This document shows positions 35,483 through 48,235 of a DNA stretch of 64,000 nucleotides, in pieces (positions within the stretch are counted from its first letter, which is position 1; each line of letters starts with the position of its first letter). A program made the position numbers and the translations under genes. The notes under the pieces are model-generated. The model made no database searches. It was not told the DNA's origin and saw nothing but the letters and a program-made list of their open reading frames with translations. Source of the stretch: Eucalyptus grandis (lineage: Eukaryota > Streptophyta > Magnoliopsida > Myrtales > Myrtaceae); contig NC_052613.1 of assembly GCF_016545825.1 (NCBI RefSeq), positions 44,870,112 to 44,934,111 on the forward strand, given 5' to 3'.

Positions 35483-37219
35483 TAGGGCTATCAATGGGTC
35501 GGGTCGGGTTTTGACGTTACCCGACCCGACCCGAATAATAAGGCAATGTGTTCCGACCCGACTTGAACCGACCCGAAAAGCATAATACTCGAAGCAATAA
35601 TGTGGGTCATGTCGAGTAGGGTTTCGGGTTTACATTTTTCCCCCTTCTTTTTCTTTTTCCCTCTTCTCACCTCTTCTTTTATCGCCCAATGAGTTTCCCA
35701 TTGGGTTCCTCTACTAGCCAAATTTTGAAGCATCGCAAGACATGGTCTCTACTAAGTTTAATAAAAATGAAATTCGACAAAACCAAAAGTGAATGATATA
35801 CACCTATGGGAGATGACACATCCTTTGCATACACAGCAAAAAAACATAACTTCTTATCAAGAAGTAAAACAGATAAATGAAATCGATGCGGCTTTGCTAA
35901 TCATTCCCAATTCCCCTTAAGCTTAGCAGTATCACAAACATAAGAATTGGAAAATTTCGGCACACTAGAAGATGAAAACTTGGGAAGAAAGAATGCTAGT
36001 ATTCCATTTTAAAGATATCCCATTGTCTTAAACAACTCAAAAAGGAAAAGATTCTCATGTCAGCTGAGGAAAACAGAAACTCCTTGCACGCAATCTCAAC
36101 TCAATCCCAGTAAACACAAGATTCAGTGCCATCAGAACAAAAAGTTTCACCAAAAGTAAACCAAATTCCGCATCCTCAAACCCAGCTGAGAGGATGTAGT
36201 CCTCAATACAGATGATGCATCAAGATGAACCAAAAAATCAATCCTCTACTTAATGTTTCAAAGCAAGAAATAAGTTCAGTAAAAGGAAAGTCGTACATGT
36301 ATCCAGGATGAGATCACCTTATCACAACTCATACTCTCGAAGAAAGCCAAGAAAGAATTGAACAAAATTACACTTTCGCCAAGAATCCATAGATGGTGAA
36401 TTTGTTTATTTTAACTGAAAAGGAACAAAAGAGACGAAAGAGGAGAGAGTTCATTCAAAATAGAGGAACGAGATTTTGCAAAACCAACAAGCGAAAAGGA
36501 ACAAACTTTTCTGCACAATCCAAAACAAGAACCAGAAACTACATACAAAAAAAAAACAAAAATAACAAACACGGAATGATCACCCACGAAGAACACACGG
36601 AGTTCCAAGCGAAGCACCGCGAGATTCAATGTCTTTCTCACTTCACAAGCATTGGATAGAAAAACAGAGCAAGCTCTGAGCTTTCTAGCAAAAGTTCGAA
36701 AATTAGGACGAAGGGCGACGAGAAAACGAAAACCCACAAGAAGGGAAAAAAAAAAAGGGAGGAGAGGGCGATGCCTGTAATAACAATCGTAAGGCGAGAC
36801 GATGAACCGCCAGAGCTTAATTCCCCGGCTGCAAATTGGGGACGAAGATGGCTCGAAAGAGGAGTGATGGCGGAGATCGTACTGCGAAGCGAAACCCTAG
36901 AATGCGAGGAGCAAAGAAGAGGGTGACGGCAGAGTCGACGAGGAGGTGCAGTCATCGACGGTAGCAATGTCGACGAGAAGGCAAAGTCGTCAGGGTCTAA
37001 TGCGTTTGGCTTTGGGTGGGGACTGTGGAGTGTTTTGTGTTTGGGTAAGATGTGTTCACCGGCCAAACAATGTTTCGACTCTAATCCGATCCAAAACATG
37101 TTTATTTGCTTGTTTTGCAATTGTTACCCAAACAATATTAAGACCGAAACATATACTTAACTTGTTTCGTGTTTGGTTCATGTTTGGGTTGGGTCGGGTC
37201 GGGTTTTTGGACACCCGTA
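35483..37219. mobile_element. hAT-like non-autonomous element
   Basis: The left end TAGGGCTATCAATGGGTCGG and the right end, read inward as TACGGGTGTCCAAAAACCCG, share the TAxGGxTxTC pattern and CGGGT repeats. The flanks GATGTCGC and GCTGTTGC match at 6 of 8 positions, compatible with an aged 8-bp hAT duplication. The interior holds an exon-like ORF (36775-36955) and no transposase. Degenerate ends keep confidence moderate. Confidence 0.45.
36775..36955 (-). pseudogene. Exon-like ORF inside the hAT-like element
   Basis: A GC-rich stretch encodes MTAPPRRLCRHPLLCSSHSR then ISAITPLSSHLRPQFAAGEL and SSGGSSSRLT. It is Arg- and Ser-rich without acidic residues at the start, like a mitochondrial presequence. 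No partner exons were found. Its position inside a transposon-like unit suggests a captured first exon. The gene of origin was not recognised. Confidence 0.3.
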
Positions 37220-37289
37220 GCTGTTGCCACTCTTTTTTGCCGACGACGAAGGTGAAAGACAAAAAAACATAGAAGGCAAGTAGGTGCCG

Positions 37290-37400
37290 TGATTGGGCAT
37301 TTCGGATTAGAGAAAGGTTGCAACGACCTGGGTTCGAATTGTGCTTAGAAGCGAAAATATCCTTTCCCTGGTGAAATCATGTAGTACGACAGAAATCGCA
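37290..37400 (+). mobile_element. SINE-like fragment
   Basis: Contains the B-box-like GGTTCGAATTG at about 37331 with related sequence around it. No target duplication or tail was resolved, so it is weak. Confidence 0.25.
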
Positions 37401-37775
37401 GTTTAATAGACAAAGCTTCAGGGAAGGTGCTAATTTTGTATCCTTCTTGATGAAGGCATTATATGTTTTGTATCGGTTCAATTTCATCATACGCTTAAGA
37501 GACATTTACGTAAGAATGTCGTAGATGTGCACCTATATAACCCAAACTAATGCGTACAAGAAACTAGCGTGTTTACTTTGACCTGTTTTGTACATATCAG
37601 GGACTCAAAAATAAGAGAGAAAGAGAGCAAAACGCGTCTACCATTGTTTTCAACCACACAAATACAGAAAAAAATTCACTTCCTAATGAACTTTAGCTGC
37701 AACTCCTCAAGGCCTACCAATCTCCCATGGCATAACGCAAACATTTGCTCATTCCCTATCTTTGGCTTTATGAAG

Positions 37776-38235
37776 CGAGAGCTCTTTTTGAATATTCTAA
37801 AACTATCCCTCACGTATAAACTGGACTTTAGCCTAAACCTAAAACATCCAAATATGCAATTGGGCTGTATAATGTTGGGATGCGTTGATGAGACGTTATA
37901 TGGTAATGTGCAGCTAGTTTTTGGAACCTAGTTTAAGGAAATTAAAGGATAGATTTTGATGATGCTGGTTATATTATGATTGTTGGTTGTCTCTAGAGCT
38001 CTTTTCAAATATTCTAACACTCTCCCTCACACAAAAATTGGAATTTAGCCCAAACCTAAAACATCCAAATATGCAACTGGGGTGTATAATATTGGGATGT
38101 GTTGATGAGACGTCTTTGCATCTAGAAAATACACGGATTGTCCAGCTAGTTTTTGGAACCTAGTTTTAGGAAATTAGAGGATAGATATTTTATGACGCTG
38201 CTTATATTATGATGGTCGGTTGTCTCTTTTCACTT
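37776..38235. repeat. Tandem duplication, about 225 bp
   Basis: The segment with 'ctaaacctaaaacatccaaa' and 'tagtttttggaacctagttt' at 37776-37997 is repeated at 37998-38235. The second copy leads straight into the dispersed repeat at 38190. Confidence 0.8.
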
Positions 38236-39005
38236 TGAACTCATTCCAAAGCTCATGCTTGCCATTCAATTTTGTAATAACGAGCCAGCCCAAGCCCATG
38301 TTCTAATAACCACCTTTCCAGCCCATGTTTGCTAAAGCCCGACCCCGACCCATTTTTGTTGAAATCAATGAACCCAGCGGACAAAAGTCACAACACCAGG
38401 AAATGAAGGGAGCTTGTGCGTGTAGAAGGGAAAAGGAAAAAGAGAGGATCGAGAAAAATTTTGCGTGTAGCCGTTTCGAACGTGCTGACAAGCCGTATCA
38501 ACTCCGGATTGCAACACTTGGTAAGCATCCAAACCTATTATTCATCTAATAGAAGTAATTTTCAAAGTAAGGTCGTAAATTCAAAAATATGTCGATTTTG
38601 AACGGCAGTGTTCAATGGAAGAGTCATAGAGCTATGGATTTATATGAAAATGATAGTTCAAGGCGGAGCCGTAGGTTTTGACAAAAATTAATTCCAAAAT
38701 ACAGTTTGATTGGAACGAATTTATGAATGTTTCACATGTAAGTTACGTGTAACATCATAACAATGATAAATGTTCGCTATAAACACATTTTTTCATGAGC
38801 ATGTAACAGTCTTTCTATTGGTGAATAAGTGTAATTTATTCAAGTCGTTTGTCAAAGTAGTGTATTACTCAGATTTTAGTATTATTTTTTCGATTAATTG
38901 ATAGAAATACATGTGTTAGCTCGAGTAATCTTCATAAAATGGTTTTAAGCTCCTCCAAGTAAGTGGTATTATCTTTTCTTTGAGTTTGTAAACTCATATT
39001 TTGAA
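38190..39005. repeat. Dispersed repeat, copy 2 (pair with 10890-11725)
   Basis: Aligns by eye over its whole length, same orientation, with 10890-11725. Both copies keep 'gtaaactcatattttg' or a close match at the right edge. Confidence 0.75.
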
Positions 39006-41250
39006 AGTGATATGGTTTAATTATATTATGAGTTAAGAAATAACATTTTTAGTTGCTCATTCCCTTCATCTTACTAGGTTCTTCAACGAGCTGCAAGTAG
39101 AGCAAGAGTTTACATTATTATGAGGATATTTTGATGGTGGGATTTTTGGATACGAGTTGTTTATATCTAAGATGAGCTTGAGTTTAATTTTTAGATGGGG
39201 ACAAATTTATCTTTTGATGGATTATAGAAATGTTGATATTGTAACCAAATGACTATTTAATCAAATATATACGAATGTATATATTTCGATAATAGGTTGA
39301 TGGTGGTTATGCTTGATGTTACGTCTTTGGGTGGAAGGACGAGCATGTTATTGCCTCCATACATGTACAGTTGAGGGCATGACAGATTTCAAGCTTCTTC
39401 CATTGATGGAAACATGCTTATTGTTAGGCTGAACGATAGGTCAATAATATGATTGAAGTTGATGAGGACAAGCAAACAGAGGCAGAATCCAAGACCATCT
39501 AGGTCAGTAAAGGCTATCTTCTTAATCTTCCCATGTAATATTTTCCTAGATGTAGTATTGTTAAATCGAATTCAAATCTTTCTATAGACTCGGTCTTGGT
39601 GAGTTTTCACGTCAAATGAGAACCAGACCTTCAAATGACCCTGGAAAGGAAATTGTATGCCAACTTTCAGTTTGGGAAAAGAAAAGCTTCGAAAGATGCT
39701 ACAGAGTCCAACCTAGCTGCAAGAGATCCAGGTGGTGATAGTGATAACGATGAGGATTTAGAAAGCAAAACGAAGATATCCTGTAAAGAAGATAGTTATT
39801 ACTCCACCTATCTCTTTAACAATTAAGGGAAAACAGAGATAACCATTGGAAAAGTTCTAGTTTTTTTGTCATCAAAAGGACAACCTAGACCGCTGAATTT
39901 AGGGTTACTTCTTCCAGAAGATAATTCCCCTTGTCTGCTGGGATGGAAAAACAATAGGGATTCTTCATTTCCCTAAATCACCGGAAGAGAGGTCCGCTTA
40001 TTCAATGAGTGTCCAATGCGTCATACAATAGCTAATATCTTATGTTGCTAGTTTTAATTTTCTTATTGCAGATCTTTTGTCATTTTTACTGATTTGTTAC
40101 TCCATAATCAAATTAAAATGAGTGGCCATAGCTCAAAACAAGTTATCAACAACATACCCAGTGTAACAGTTAGGCTTCAGAGCCGAAAATACTTGGGCCA
40201 ACTCTAGTCAAAATACCTGATTTTACGGAAGGTGTTTTGAAAACAACTCTCCCTCTTCTCCAAGCTCATGGACGATTGCGAGGCAAATTTTGCGCGTCAG
40301 TATAAGATAACGATGCCTCTTTATAAAAGCTCTTGGTGAGCTTTAGAGGCGAGTACTTGAGGTAGGTTTTGCACAGAAGTGCCTTCTACTCTTTCTGGAG
40401 CTTTTGATGCTAGGAAGTCATCACTAAATCAACATCAATTCCCTGCCGAAACTCATTATTCAAGTACTAGTGCTCCTACTTCAGTTGGCAGAGCCACCAA
40501 AGTCACTGCCGTTGTGGCAGCTCTTACGGTTGGAGAAAACATTCAAGGCGGTACTAGCCCAGAGCAAATGGTTGTTGTCTTCAGACTGAAGGAAGGCATG
40601 TAGTTGGTTCAACTAGTGAGGAGCGTGACAATAAAACTTGAACAGTAATATCCAATCTCTTTGAAATTTTAAAATGAGGAGTGCAAATAAAGTTATTGGG
40701 CATTGGTTCCATCTGCTGGTTTGAAACAGTTTCTGATGAATGGGTTGTTGAACTTGTTAAAGACCATCTATCGTAGTTCTTCCAAGGTTGCAACTGACAC
40801 TCCCTGGTCTTTCCACCTGCTTTCTCTCTAATGGCATTCCTTACGCTGAGGCCAAAAACAACTTCCATTCCAGGATGTTTGTTTAAAAGTAAATTCTGTA
40901 TTTGTATTAATGTTGGAGTAGTGTCTACTGGCTTGCATTTGAAATCAAAGACCTTCAATTGTTGTCTCTTTCTTGATGCCATTATTGACTGTAGAATGTC
41001 TACTCTCTTTACAAAGGACGATAGGAATTGGATTACTGAACACGGGGAATCTAAAGATCGCCATGCTGAAAACCAAACCAAATTTGTGTGCATGTCTTCA
41101 ATACCTGCATGCCAAATTTCATTGGCAGTGGCTGGCGTTGAGGTTTCTTTTGAATGAACAGGCTTTAATGGAAAAGCTGGAGACCCATGATATAATTATA
41201 ATATATGCTATCTATCTTTGGCAGGTTAATGATAGTGATTACTAGTTCTT
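39006..41250 (+). other. Possible gene fragments of unknown identity
   Basis: Short protein-like pieces lie on the plus strand: GKRKASKDATESNLAARDPG with an acidic run (39660-39790) and PSTLSGAFDARKSSLNQHQF then TSVGRATKVTAVVAALTVGE (40380-40600). They could be exons of a decayed gene. No domain is recognised, and no consistent splice chain was built. Confidence 0.25.
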
Positions 41251-41499
41251 GAATTATTTTTTTTCCACCGTTCAATGTGCCTATGTCATCTTTGAAATTT
41301 CAATTTGGTTCAATTTGGTAATTGATTTTGTTTAATAAGCAATGTTACCCCAAAACTATTAGTTGACTCGATTAGGTTTCCAAGCTATTTTAAAATATTC
41401 AACTGCCATCTTTCTTCTATCAGTGAAACGGTTCTAAATCAAGACAACACCTCCCATTCATTACAAACATGCCATCTTATACCTTTCCCCATTTAAGCT

Positions 41500-41700
41500 T
41501 CTTTTGTTTCACAAAAAAGAAACAAGTTTTTCTTGTTTTTGTTTCGTTTCCACATCTATTCAGGAACAAAAAATCTATTTTTGTTCCCCTAAAACAAAAG
41601 ATAACAACAAACGCGTTTCTGTTCTTTTTTTGTTCCCCGAAAAAAGAACAAAAATTGTGTTCCGAGAAACAAAAAAAGAACACAAACAAACAGACCCTTA
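41500..41700. mobile_element. Terminal part of the TAAGGGTCTGTTT family
   Basis: The right edge AAACAAACAGACCCTTA is the complement of the left terminus of the element at 26458. The interior alternates 'gaacaaaaa' and 'tttttgttcc' blocks. No core is present, so this is a short derivative. Confidence 0.5.
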
Positions 41701-42039
41701 ATTTCTCTAAAAATTGGCTCTTGGCTTAAGCACTATTGTTCCATTTCCTAAAGATAGGATTGGAACCGGAGATAAGGGGAAACCATGGCTCTTATGGAAT
41801 AAAAAGAGTGTCTTTTTCTTTTTTACAATGTTTGATATTAACAACAAAATAAAAGCAAAAGATGGGTAAAGAGCTTAGCGTGGAGAAACACGAGGGCCAA
41901 AAGTTAATAATAAGTTTACAAGCTTCGTTTGTTTTTTTTTTTTTTGGGAATACAATTTCTTCATTTTTTTGGCATTTGGTTCGCTTAGAAAAATGATTCA
42001 ATGGAGAACTTATACTTAAATTCAAGAAAATGCTTTTTT

Positions 42040-42830
42040 TTTTTTGGAAAAGTTGAAAAATATTTTCCAAAATATGATAAGGTATTGGTGCTTGAACTCG
42101 AAATTTTATATTTGGATATAGAATCCCCAACATTGATTCCTAGCATTCAAGACTAGGTCTCCAGCGCTCAAGCTTAGATCCAGAGAGACTAGGCTAGAAG
42201 TTTTGGTGCCTGTGCACCCAAATCTGGGTCCATAAAGGTCATGCTTGAGTCTCCAATCCCGAACTTTGATCCCCGGTACTCAAGCCCGGTTTCACAAAGA
42301 CAATGCGTGGAGTCTCGCCGCTTTGGCTTAGGCTCTTGATTAATGAAGCAATTGTTCTTATAAAAGTATATTTTAAAAATATTTTTAATTAATTAATTAA
42401 TTATTATTTTTTCTTCCTTTTTTCTTTTTCCTTCTTTCTTGGCCGATCTTCAACCACGAGGATGGTGACAACCCACCATATGCGAGGATGAGCTTGCGTA
42501 AGGTTAGTGAGGCTTGAGCTCATTGGCCTCGAGCTCATTGGCCTCGTTGAATTTGGCGAGTGGAGCCTTGCTCGAGATTAGCAAGCTCATCCCTCATCGT
42601 GATCGACGACCGACAACCGGTGGAGGAAGAAGGAGAAAGAAAAAAAGAAAGAAATATTAATAATTCAAAATTTTTGGTAGTTTTACCTAAGAAAATCAAA
42701 TCATATTTTTCATACCAAAATGACAAAAAATATTTTTGAATTTATTTTTGGGTTTCATTTAAGCACAAAAAAAATTGTTGTTTTCTTGAAAAATAACTCT
42801 TGAAAAACATTTTCAAAAATGTCACATTTT
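42040..42830. mobile_element. Element with AT-rich arms and GC-rich core
   Basis: The arms hold 'gaaaaatattttccaaaata' on the left and 'ttgaaaaacattttcaaaaa' on the right. The core at 42430-42610 holds 'gaggcttgagctcattggcc'-type motifs. The general design equals the other GC-core elements; the exact ends are uncertain. Confidence 0.45.
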
Positions 42831-42849
42831 TTCGAAATAAATAAAGTTC

Positions 42850-43880
42850 TAATATTTGTGTGCCATGACCATTATACACCTAAACTATGTTTGTCTGTGA
42901 TACAAAATACTAATGCAAGAATGTTGGCGTGGCACAATTTTATTGGTTATCAGAGACAATTAGGTTTCATAAAAAAGTTTTATGAAATTCCAATCATATG
43001 TAATTTTTTTTTTTTGGTTTTCACGGTCAACTCCTTTTGTCATGAAACAATCGGAGACTGCTTTTTGATTTTAATGGTTGAACTCCTTGAAATCAAACTT
43101 GTGGCATTGTGGATTAACTCATTTGAGGAATTGTTTGTTTTAACCCATCTCATATCGAGCTTCACAGTTTAAGTTCTTAGGCGTTTAAGTTGGCACTTTC
43201 TCAAAAGGTCATCTATCCGGTAGTGCTCTCACTGATCATACTTAATATTGAAATTTCAATACTAAATATTACCATTATGTCAAAATGTGTATCTTGTGAG
43301 TTAATTTCGATTTAATATATATTTTAGGAACTTTCTCTTTCTATGCGGTGCGTAACCCTTCTCCATCTTAAAAACTAGCCGCTCCTTATCTAAGCTCTTT
43401 GGCTGGTGATCACTTCACATTCTTGTCGAATTGGGTTGTTACAAATGGAGTATTAGATTAGAGGCGAAAAGTCTATGGTTGGACACGTGGAAAATAACGA
43501 GATGTGTTTAAAAGTTTTGAGAGTTAAGAATATCCTATAAAGAGTTATGTGCGATCCAATTCTAAGGTTAGACTCCTCTGTTTTACAATCGGTACAAAAT
43601 TTTGGCCTTTATTTATCTCTCATGTGAAATTTGATTAGTATGATTTTGACGGTTAGAAAGCTTGTGAATTCATTGAAACCTAAAAAATAAAATTTTTCCC
43701 AACAACGTTTTAATTGGGCGATTGAAACTAAAGGTCATGATGTTATGATTCAATCGGCGGATTTCGATAGATAAGCTATTTATGGATAAAACATGAAGCC
43801 GAGTTAGAATTTTAATAGAGTGGGGCTGTAAAGGTTTCGATAATGTTTGTCATTATTACATGATGGAGAAAAACACTGCG
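42850..43880. repeat. Duplicated intergenic block, copy 1
   Basis: Aligns by eye in order with 52060-52750. Shared landmarks are 'ggcacaattttattggttat', 'gttttgagagttaag' and 'acgttttaattgggcgat'/'aaattttaattgggtggt'. Both copies lie near a dioxygenase pseudogene, so they form part of a larger duplication. Confidence 0.7.
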
Positions 43881-44144
43881 TAGAAAAACATATATAAGTA
43901 GAAATAGCGAGAAGTGTTTTTGATTAGGACCAACAGATATATATCAAAGAGAAAATTGATTTATCTTTATATGGCGGTGCAATTTAAGTTTATTTTATGA
44001 AGTTTCATCTTTTAAGACACCAAAAGCTAAATAATATACTAATAATTTGCTTAAAACAACATCTAATTTATCGAAGGTCATCTTATAAATGGTCATGTTA
44101 AGTAAGAAATGGTTCTTATCTAATCATTACTCTGATAAAGTAAT

Positions 44145-44580
44145 TGTTGACACTAGAACTAGTCCTCATGGGCTATCAGGAACCGAATGGGCCCACTAGG
44201 CTTCCAGAAGACATGTCTATCAGAGGAAATCCGGATAAGGCCATAATCGCAACGGTCATAGTCACCGACGACTCGGTATCCACAATTATTCGGAAAAAGA
44301 AGATAGGAAAGAGCCGGTTACCGAAGAAGCAGGATATCAATTACCGAAGTACTCAATATCATCTACCTCGTGGATGAGATAGTACATTTATTGAAAGCGA
44401 ACCGAGAATTCGGGAGATTATTTTAAATGTCGAGAGAGCTATTTTCCTTATCTGGCCATAAATAGCCAAAGAGAAGTGACTGTAAAAGGACCAAAAAATT
44501 TGACAGAGAATGCAATACACTTGTTATTTGCTGCTTTTTACATTTACTTTAATCATCATTTATCCTGCAATTTTCTACAA
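44145..44580. other. Possible small LTR-like segment
   Basis: It starts TGTTGACACTAG, contains a TATA-like 'ccataaatagcc' and ends 'tttctaca'. The composition differs from the flanks. No target duplication was found, so the call is weak. Confidence 0.25.
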
Positions 44581-44668
44581 GGCCATTGGATTTATCTTTA
44601 TTTATTGTTATCTCCATTAGAGTAGAATTAGTCATTTCCTTTTCGAAAGGACATAGGACCCTATATAC

Positions 44669-44699
<31 letters not shown>

Positions 44700-44803
44700 A
44701 AGAGTCAACCTTCGATGAAAGATACTTTCTCCAAGAAGATTCTCGGTGAAACAGTAATTAAGATAAGTTTTTATAATTTTTTATATAAAAAGAAAAAAAT
44801 AAA

Positions 44804-45532
44804 GAGAAAATTCCAAATAAATGCCGAAGTATTCTCATTTTCTCAAATAAGGGTTTGAAGTAGGCATTATTTCAAATAAGGGTCGGAATTGTTCTTATTT
44901 TCTCAAATAAGAGCATGAATTGAATATTATTTTAAATAAGGACTTAAAGTGACTATATTAATCTCAAATAAGGCCTAGAATTACTTTCAATGAAGGGCAA
45001 TTTTGTCTTTTGAGTTTTTTTTAAATTTTTCCTTTTTTCTTTCTTTTTTCTATTTTTTCTTTACAAAAAAACTAAAAAAATTAAAAAAGAAAAAAGGAAT
45101 ACACACAGGATGGATGGAGACCCTTGCATTTGGTCGATGAGGATTGCCGGCCCTTGTTGAGGCGCCGACGACCTCGCCCGGCTATTTCTTGTCACCCCAT
45201 TGGCGATGGGGTGACGACCATAGGGAGGAGGGAGCCCTCCCGCTTCCCTCCCGCCTGTATTTTTCCTTTTTTTTTTAATTTGTCTTTGTAATTTTAATCT
45301 AATTTAATTTAAATTTATTTTATATTGTGTTTTGACAAAAATATCCTTAATCGGTAGGAATTTTTTGCCCGACAAGCGGGTGAGGCTAAACCCTTATTTG
45401 AAACAATCATAATTATTTCAAACCCTTCTTTGATCTTGATATGACCATTTCGGGCCTTCATTTGAAATGGGGTCTACTTCAAGCTCTTATTTAAAAAAAT
45501 GAAGACACTTAGGTCTCATTTGGAATTTTCCC
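44804..45532. mobile_element. Mutator-type MITE (729 bp)
   Basis: The left terminus GAGAAAATTCCAAAT and the right terminus, read inward as GGGAAAATTCCAAAT, match at 14 of 15 positions. A 9-bp direct repeat AAAAATAAA flanks it (44795-44803 and 45533-45541). Repeated 'caaataagg' motifs occupy the left arm and their complements the right arm. The core is GC-rich. No ORF. Confidence 0.75.
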
Positions 45533-45541
45533 AAAAATAAA

Positions 45542-46060
45542 TAAAGGAGAAGCTTTGCTTGCCCTCCCTAGCTGTAACTAGTGAATGGTATGTAGATGAA
45601 ATCTCACGTATATTTTCAAATTTTTTTTCTTTTTCTTTATTGAGATTTATATTCATTTGAACTCACCCATTTAACTCCTCTATTTTATATCTGAACTAGC
45701 CACTCAATTAGCGCTTTTTGCGGCTTGTCTGTATGCATGTTTTTTTTTTTAAATTTTTTTTTTGGTAAAGTTTTTTTTTTTTTAAAAATTGTTGGTAACA
45801 CTAATAATATAGTATTTGTTATAAGAGAAGAGATAAGACTTATTTGATAGTGATAAATATATAATTTTCTAGAAGAATAATATATGTGAAGGAAGGCTAG
45901 GGTTACAGTGAAGCAGAAAATGCGCCGTATTATTATGTTCCCTACACGATAGAGAACGTGATTTTTTTAGAGTACATTCAAGAAAGCTATTTTTGAAATA
46001 AGTTCTGATTTTGACAAGAAACAAAATATAATAGGACATAGATACTCTACCTCTCAATGA
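45542..46060. repeat. Repeat A, copy near the first dioxygenase
   Basis: Aligns by eye with 60757-61200 (for example 'ataattttctagaagaata' against 'ataattttctagaggaata') and, for its first part, with 53943-54072. It lies just downstream of the 3' end of the dioxygenase pseudogene. Confidence 0.7.
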
Positions 46061-46157
46061 TCAGTATTATATAGGGGAAGAATCCAGTATTTCCTCCAGT
46101 CCCACAAAGAAGCAATCTTATGCCCGCATCATCTTTTCTGCCCCATCCACCTCTGAA

Positions 46158-48235
46158 TCATGCCATGAAGTAATCGACCAGACTTTCGTCCAACTCAGTA
46201 GTAAAGAATGCCCTCAAGTATGCGCCCACAGTGAATTGCTGAAAAGCTGCAGGTTTATCTGAGGATACAAGCTTCGGCAATAATCTGAGCTGGATATCCA
46301 AATTGCTCAAGTTGTAGAAAACTACAATAGACACATTTGGCTCTTGATTAGGTTGGCCAACGTCGTATGCTTTGTGCTTTTGTACTCGTTGTTGGACATG
46401 ATCTACGAAGATTGAAATCACGTAAATTAGATCTCTATTTTATTGTATAATGTCACTTTTGAACAGGTTCATGTGCTTTGGTAATGCTCCTAGTACTCAA
46501 TGAAAGTTTACCTGAAGGATGTCGTCGTCAATGTTCACAACTAGAGCACTAGGATTGGGGGTGGTGCATCCAACCACTCGTCCCTGTGCTTCACTTGCAA
46601 ACCTGGGAGTTGGTCCTGCAAGAGCACTGCGATCACTCCTAGGACCGTGTGGGACACCAAGCCGACCGTCAAATCGGGCTGGGGATAGTATGGATAGTAA
46701 TTCCCCACCATCATCCTACTCTCTAGGCATGTCAATTCCTGTAGCTTTTTGGGACTCAATTCCAACCCCTCGCTCAACAGTCCCATCAGGATGCCTCCCA
46801 AGTGTTGGATTTGCTGATCCCATTCCATCACCTCATTTTTGCACACCTTAGGGATCTATGCCATGTTCGCTTTCAGCTCCAACCTTATCTAGAGCATGTC
46901 CCTGCAACATAATTCCTTGCATTGGTTTAAACAAATTATTTATGCTTGCCCAACTTTTTTTTAATGTTCGAATGACTTTCCTTTTTGTTTGTCCCCTTAA
47001 AAATATTAATTAATTCTCTAACTTCATGCAATCCAGATGTATAATTTATCAATGTCATGCTCATCACATTGAGATGCGTCACCCTCTTCCATTAGTCATA
47101 TACAACGTATCATTCCGTACCATTTGTTAAAAAAATTATCCGCAAAGTCAAAAACATATTATACCGCATCCGATTCAATCCCAAGCTTTTCAATTGTGCC
47201 AATTTAATCCTAAATTTAATTATAATTATCAATTTAGTCCAAAACATTTCAATTATACTAATTTAGTCCTAAACCATTTGATGAATTATATTTAGTCCAA
47301 ACTCTCTAATGATTTATCAATTTAGATCTTTTGGTCATTTTTGGCCAGAATTGCTGACATGATGGTTTAGTAAGCATCGATTGTTTTACATGACACGATT
47401 GGCACTTAGGGCGACTAGGGCTGATGTTGACAATTCATGCAATTTTTTTTAATTTTTTAATTTTATGAATAGCTTTTTCTTTTTCTTTTTTGTTTTTCGT
47501 TTTTTCCCTCTACCAAGCGTCATCAATGATCAATGAACTCTGTTGGCCTTAGGCGAAGGTGGCCCATGCCAAAGGCCAACAAGGGCAGCCCTCACCTGTG
47601 GCCAACAACCTCCATCGGCCATCGATGAAGCCTGACGATGGCCAATGGAGGGAAAAAGGGAAAAGAAAAAAAAAGCAAGAAGAAAAAAAATCATAATGAA
47701 TGAAAATATTACAAAAATTGTCAACATCAACATCGCCATGTCACATATTACGGCCAACATTGACTAAATTGTTATGTCAATTATTTTTGGTAAAAATAAG
47801 TCGAAATGACTAAATCGATGCACCATTAGAAGGTTTAGATTAAATTGATAAATTATTAAAAGGTTTGGACTAAATTGACATAATTGAAATGTATATGATT
47901 AAATTGATACGTTAAAATGTTTAAAACTGAATTGACTGCTGTACAATAGGTTTAGAATTTTTTAGACAAAAAATTCGATCATTTGCTAAATATTCTAAAC
48001 TTGATTTGATGTGATCCAAAATGGTAATTAAGCTTGGTTGATTATCTCCAGCTAGCCGCTTTGGAATGGAACAAATCAACGTTGGAGAAGAACGCGACGC
48101 TGGTCTCCATCTCCGTCCGGTATATCCTTGCCTTCGCCTCCATCGGTTGCTCGTTGAAGGCCTTCACGGCCGTGATCGTGCGTCCAAGACCTCCGTTGGC
48201 ACACCGTGGTTGAGTACCTGGAAGAAGCCGAGCTT
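46158..48235 (-). pseudogene. 2-oxoglutarate/Fe(II) dioxygenase pseudogene, copy 1
   Basis: Related to plant ACC-oxidase homologues (DOXC-type 2-ODDs), soluble enzymes that use Fe(II) and 2-oxoglutarate. Exon 1 is a remnant (48046-48235) coding [18 protein letters not shown] and [20 protein letters not shown]; its donor reads AT in place of GT. Exon 2 (46512-46901) reads CLESRMMVGNYYPYYPQPDL then TVGLVSHTVLG. It has stops at 46889-46891 and 46856-46858 and a frameshift near WLD. Exon 3 (46158-46402) is frameshifted after MSNNEYKSTKH and ends in LVDYFMA. The HxD iron motif reads HTV, so the Asp ligand is lost. Intron 1 contains a MITE. Clearly non-functional. Confidence 0.85.
47140..47970. mobile_element. 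MITE-like element in the intron of dioxygenase copy 1
   Basis: The left arm ('tatcaatttagtccaaaaca', 'actaatttagtcctaaacca') and the right arm ('aggtttggactaaattgaca') are long imperfect inverted repeats. The core (47540-47650) is GC-rich with 'ggccaac' motifs. A truncated relative lies at 13556-13860. Confidence 0.65.

Noticed and set aside
35496..35580. Telomere-like or satellite repeat from CGGGT/ACCCG runs
   Set aside because: The units are CGGGT/ACCCG and not the plant telomere repeat, and they recur at transposon ends elsewhere in the window.
44144..44377. 77-codon ORF as a retrotransposon gag
   Set aside because: No gag motif is visible; the segment is kept only as a weak LTR-like call.
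46519..46851. Plus-strand 110-codon ORF
   Set aside because: It is the antisense shadow of dioxygenase exon 2.
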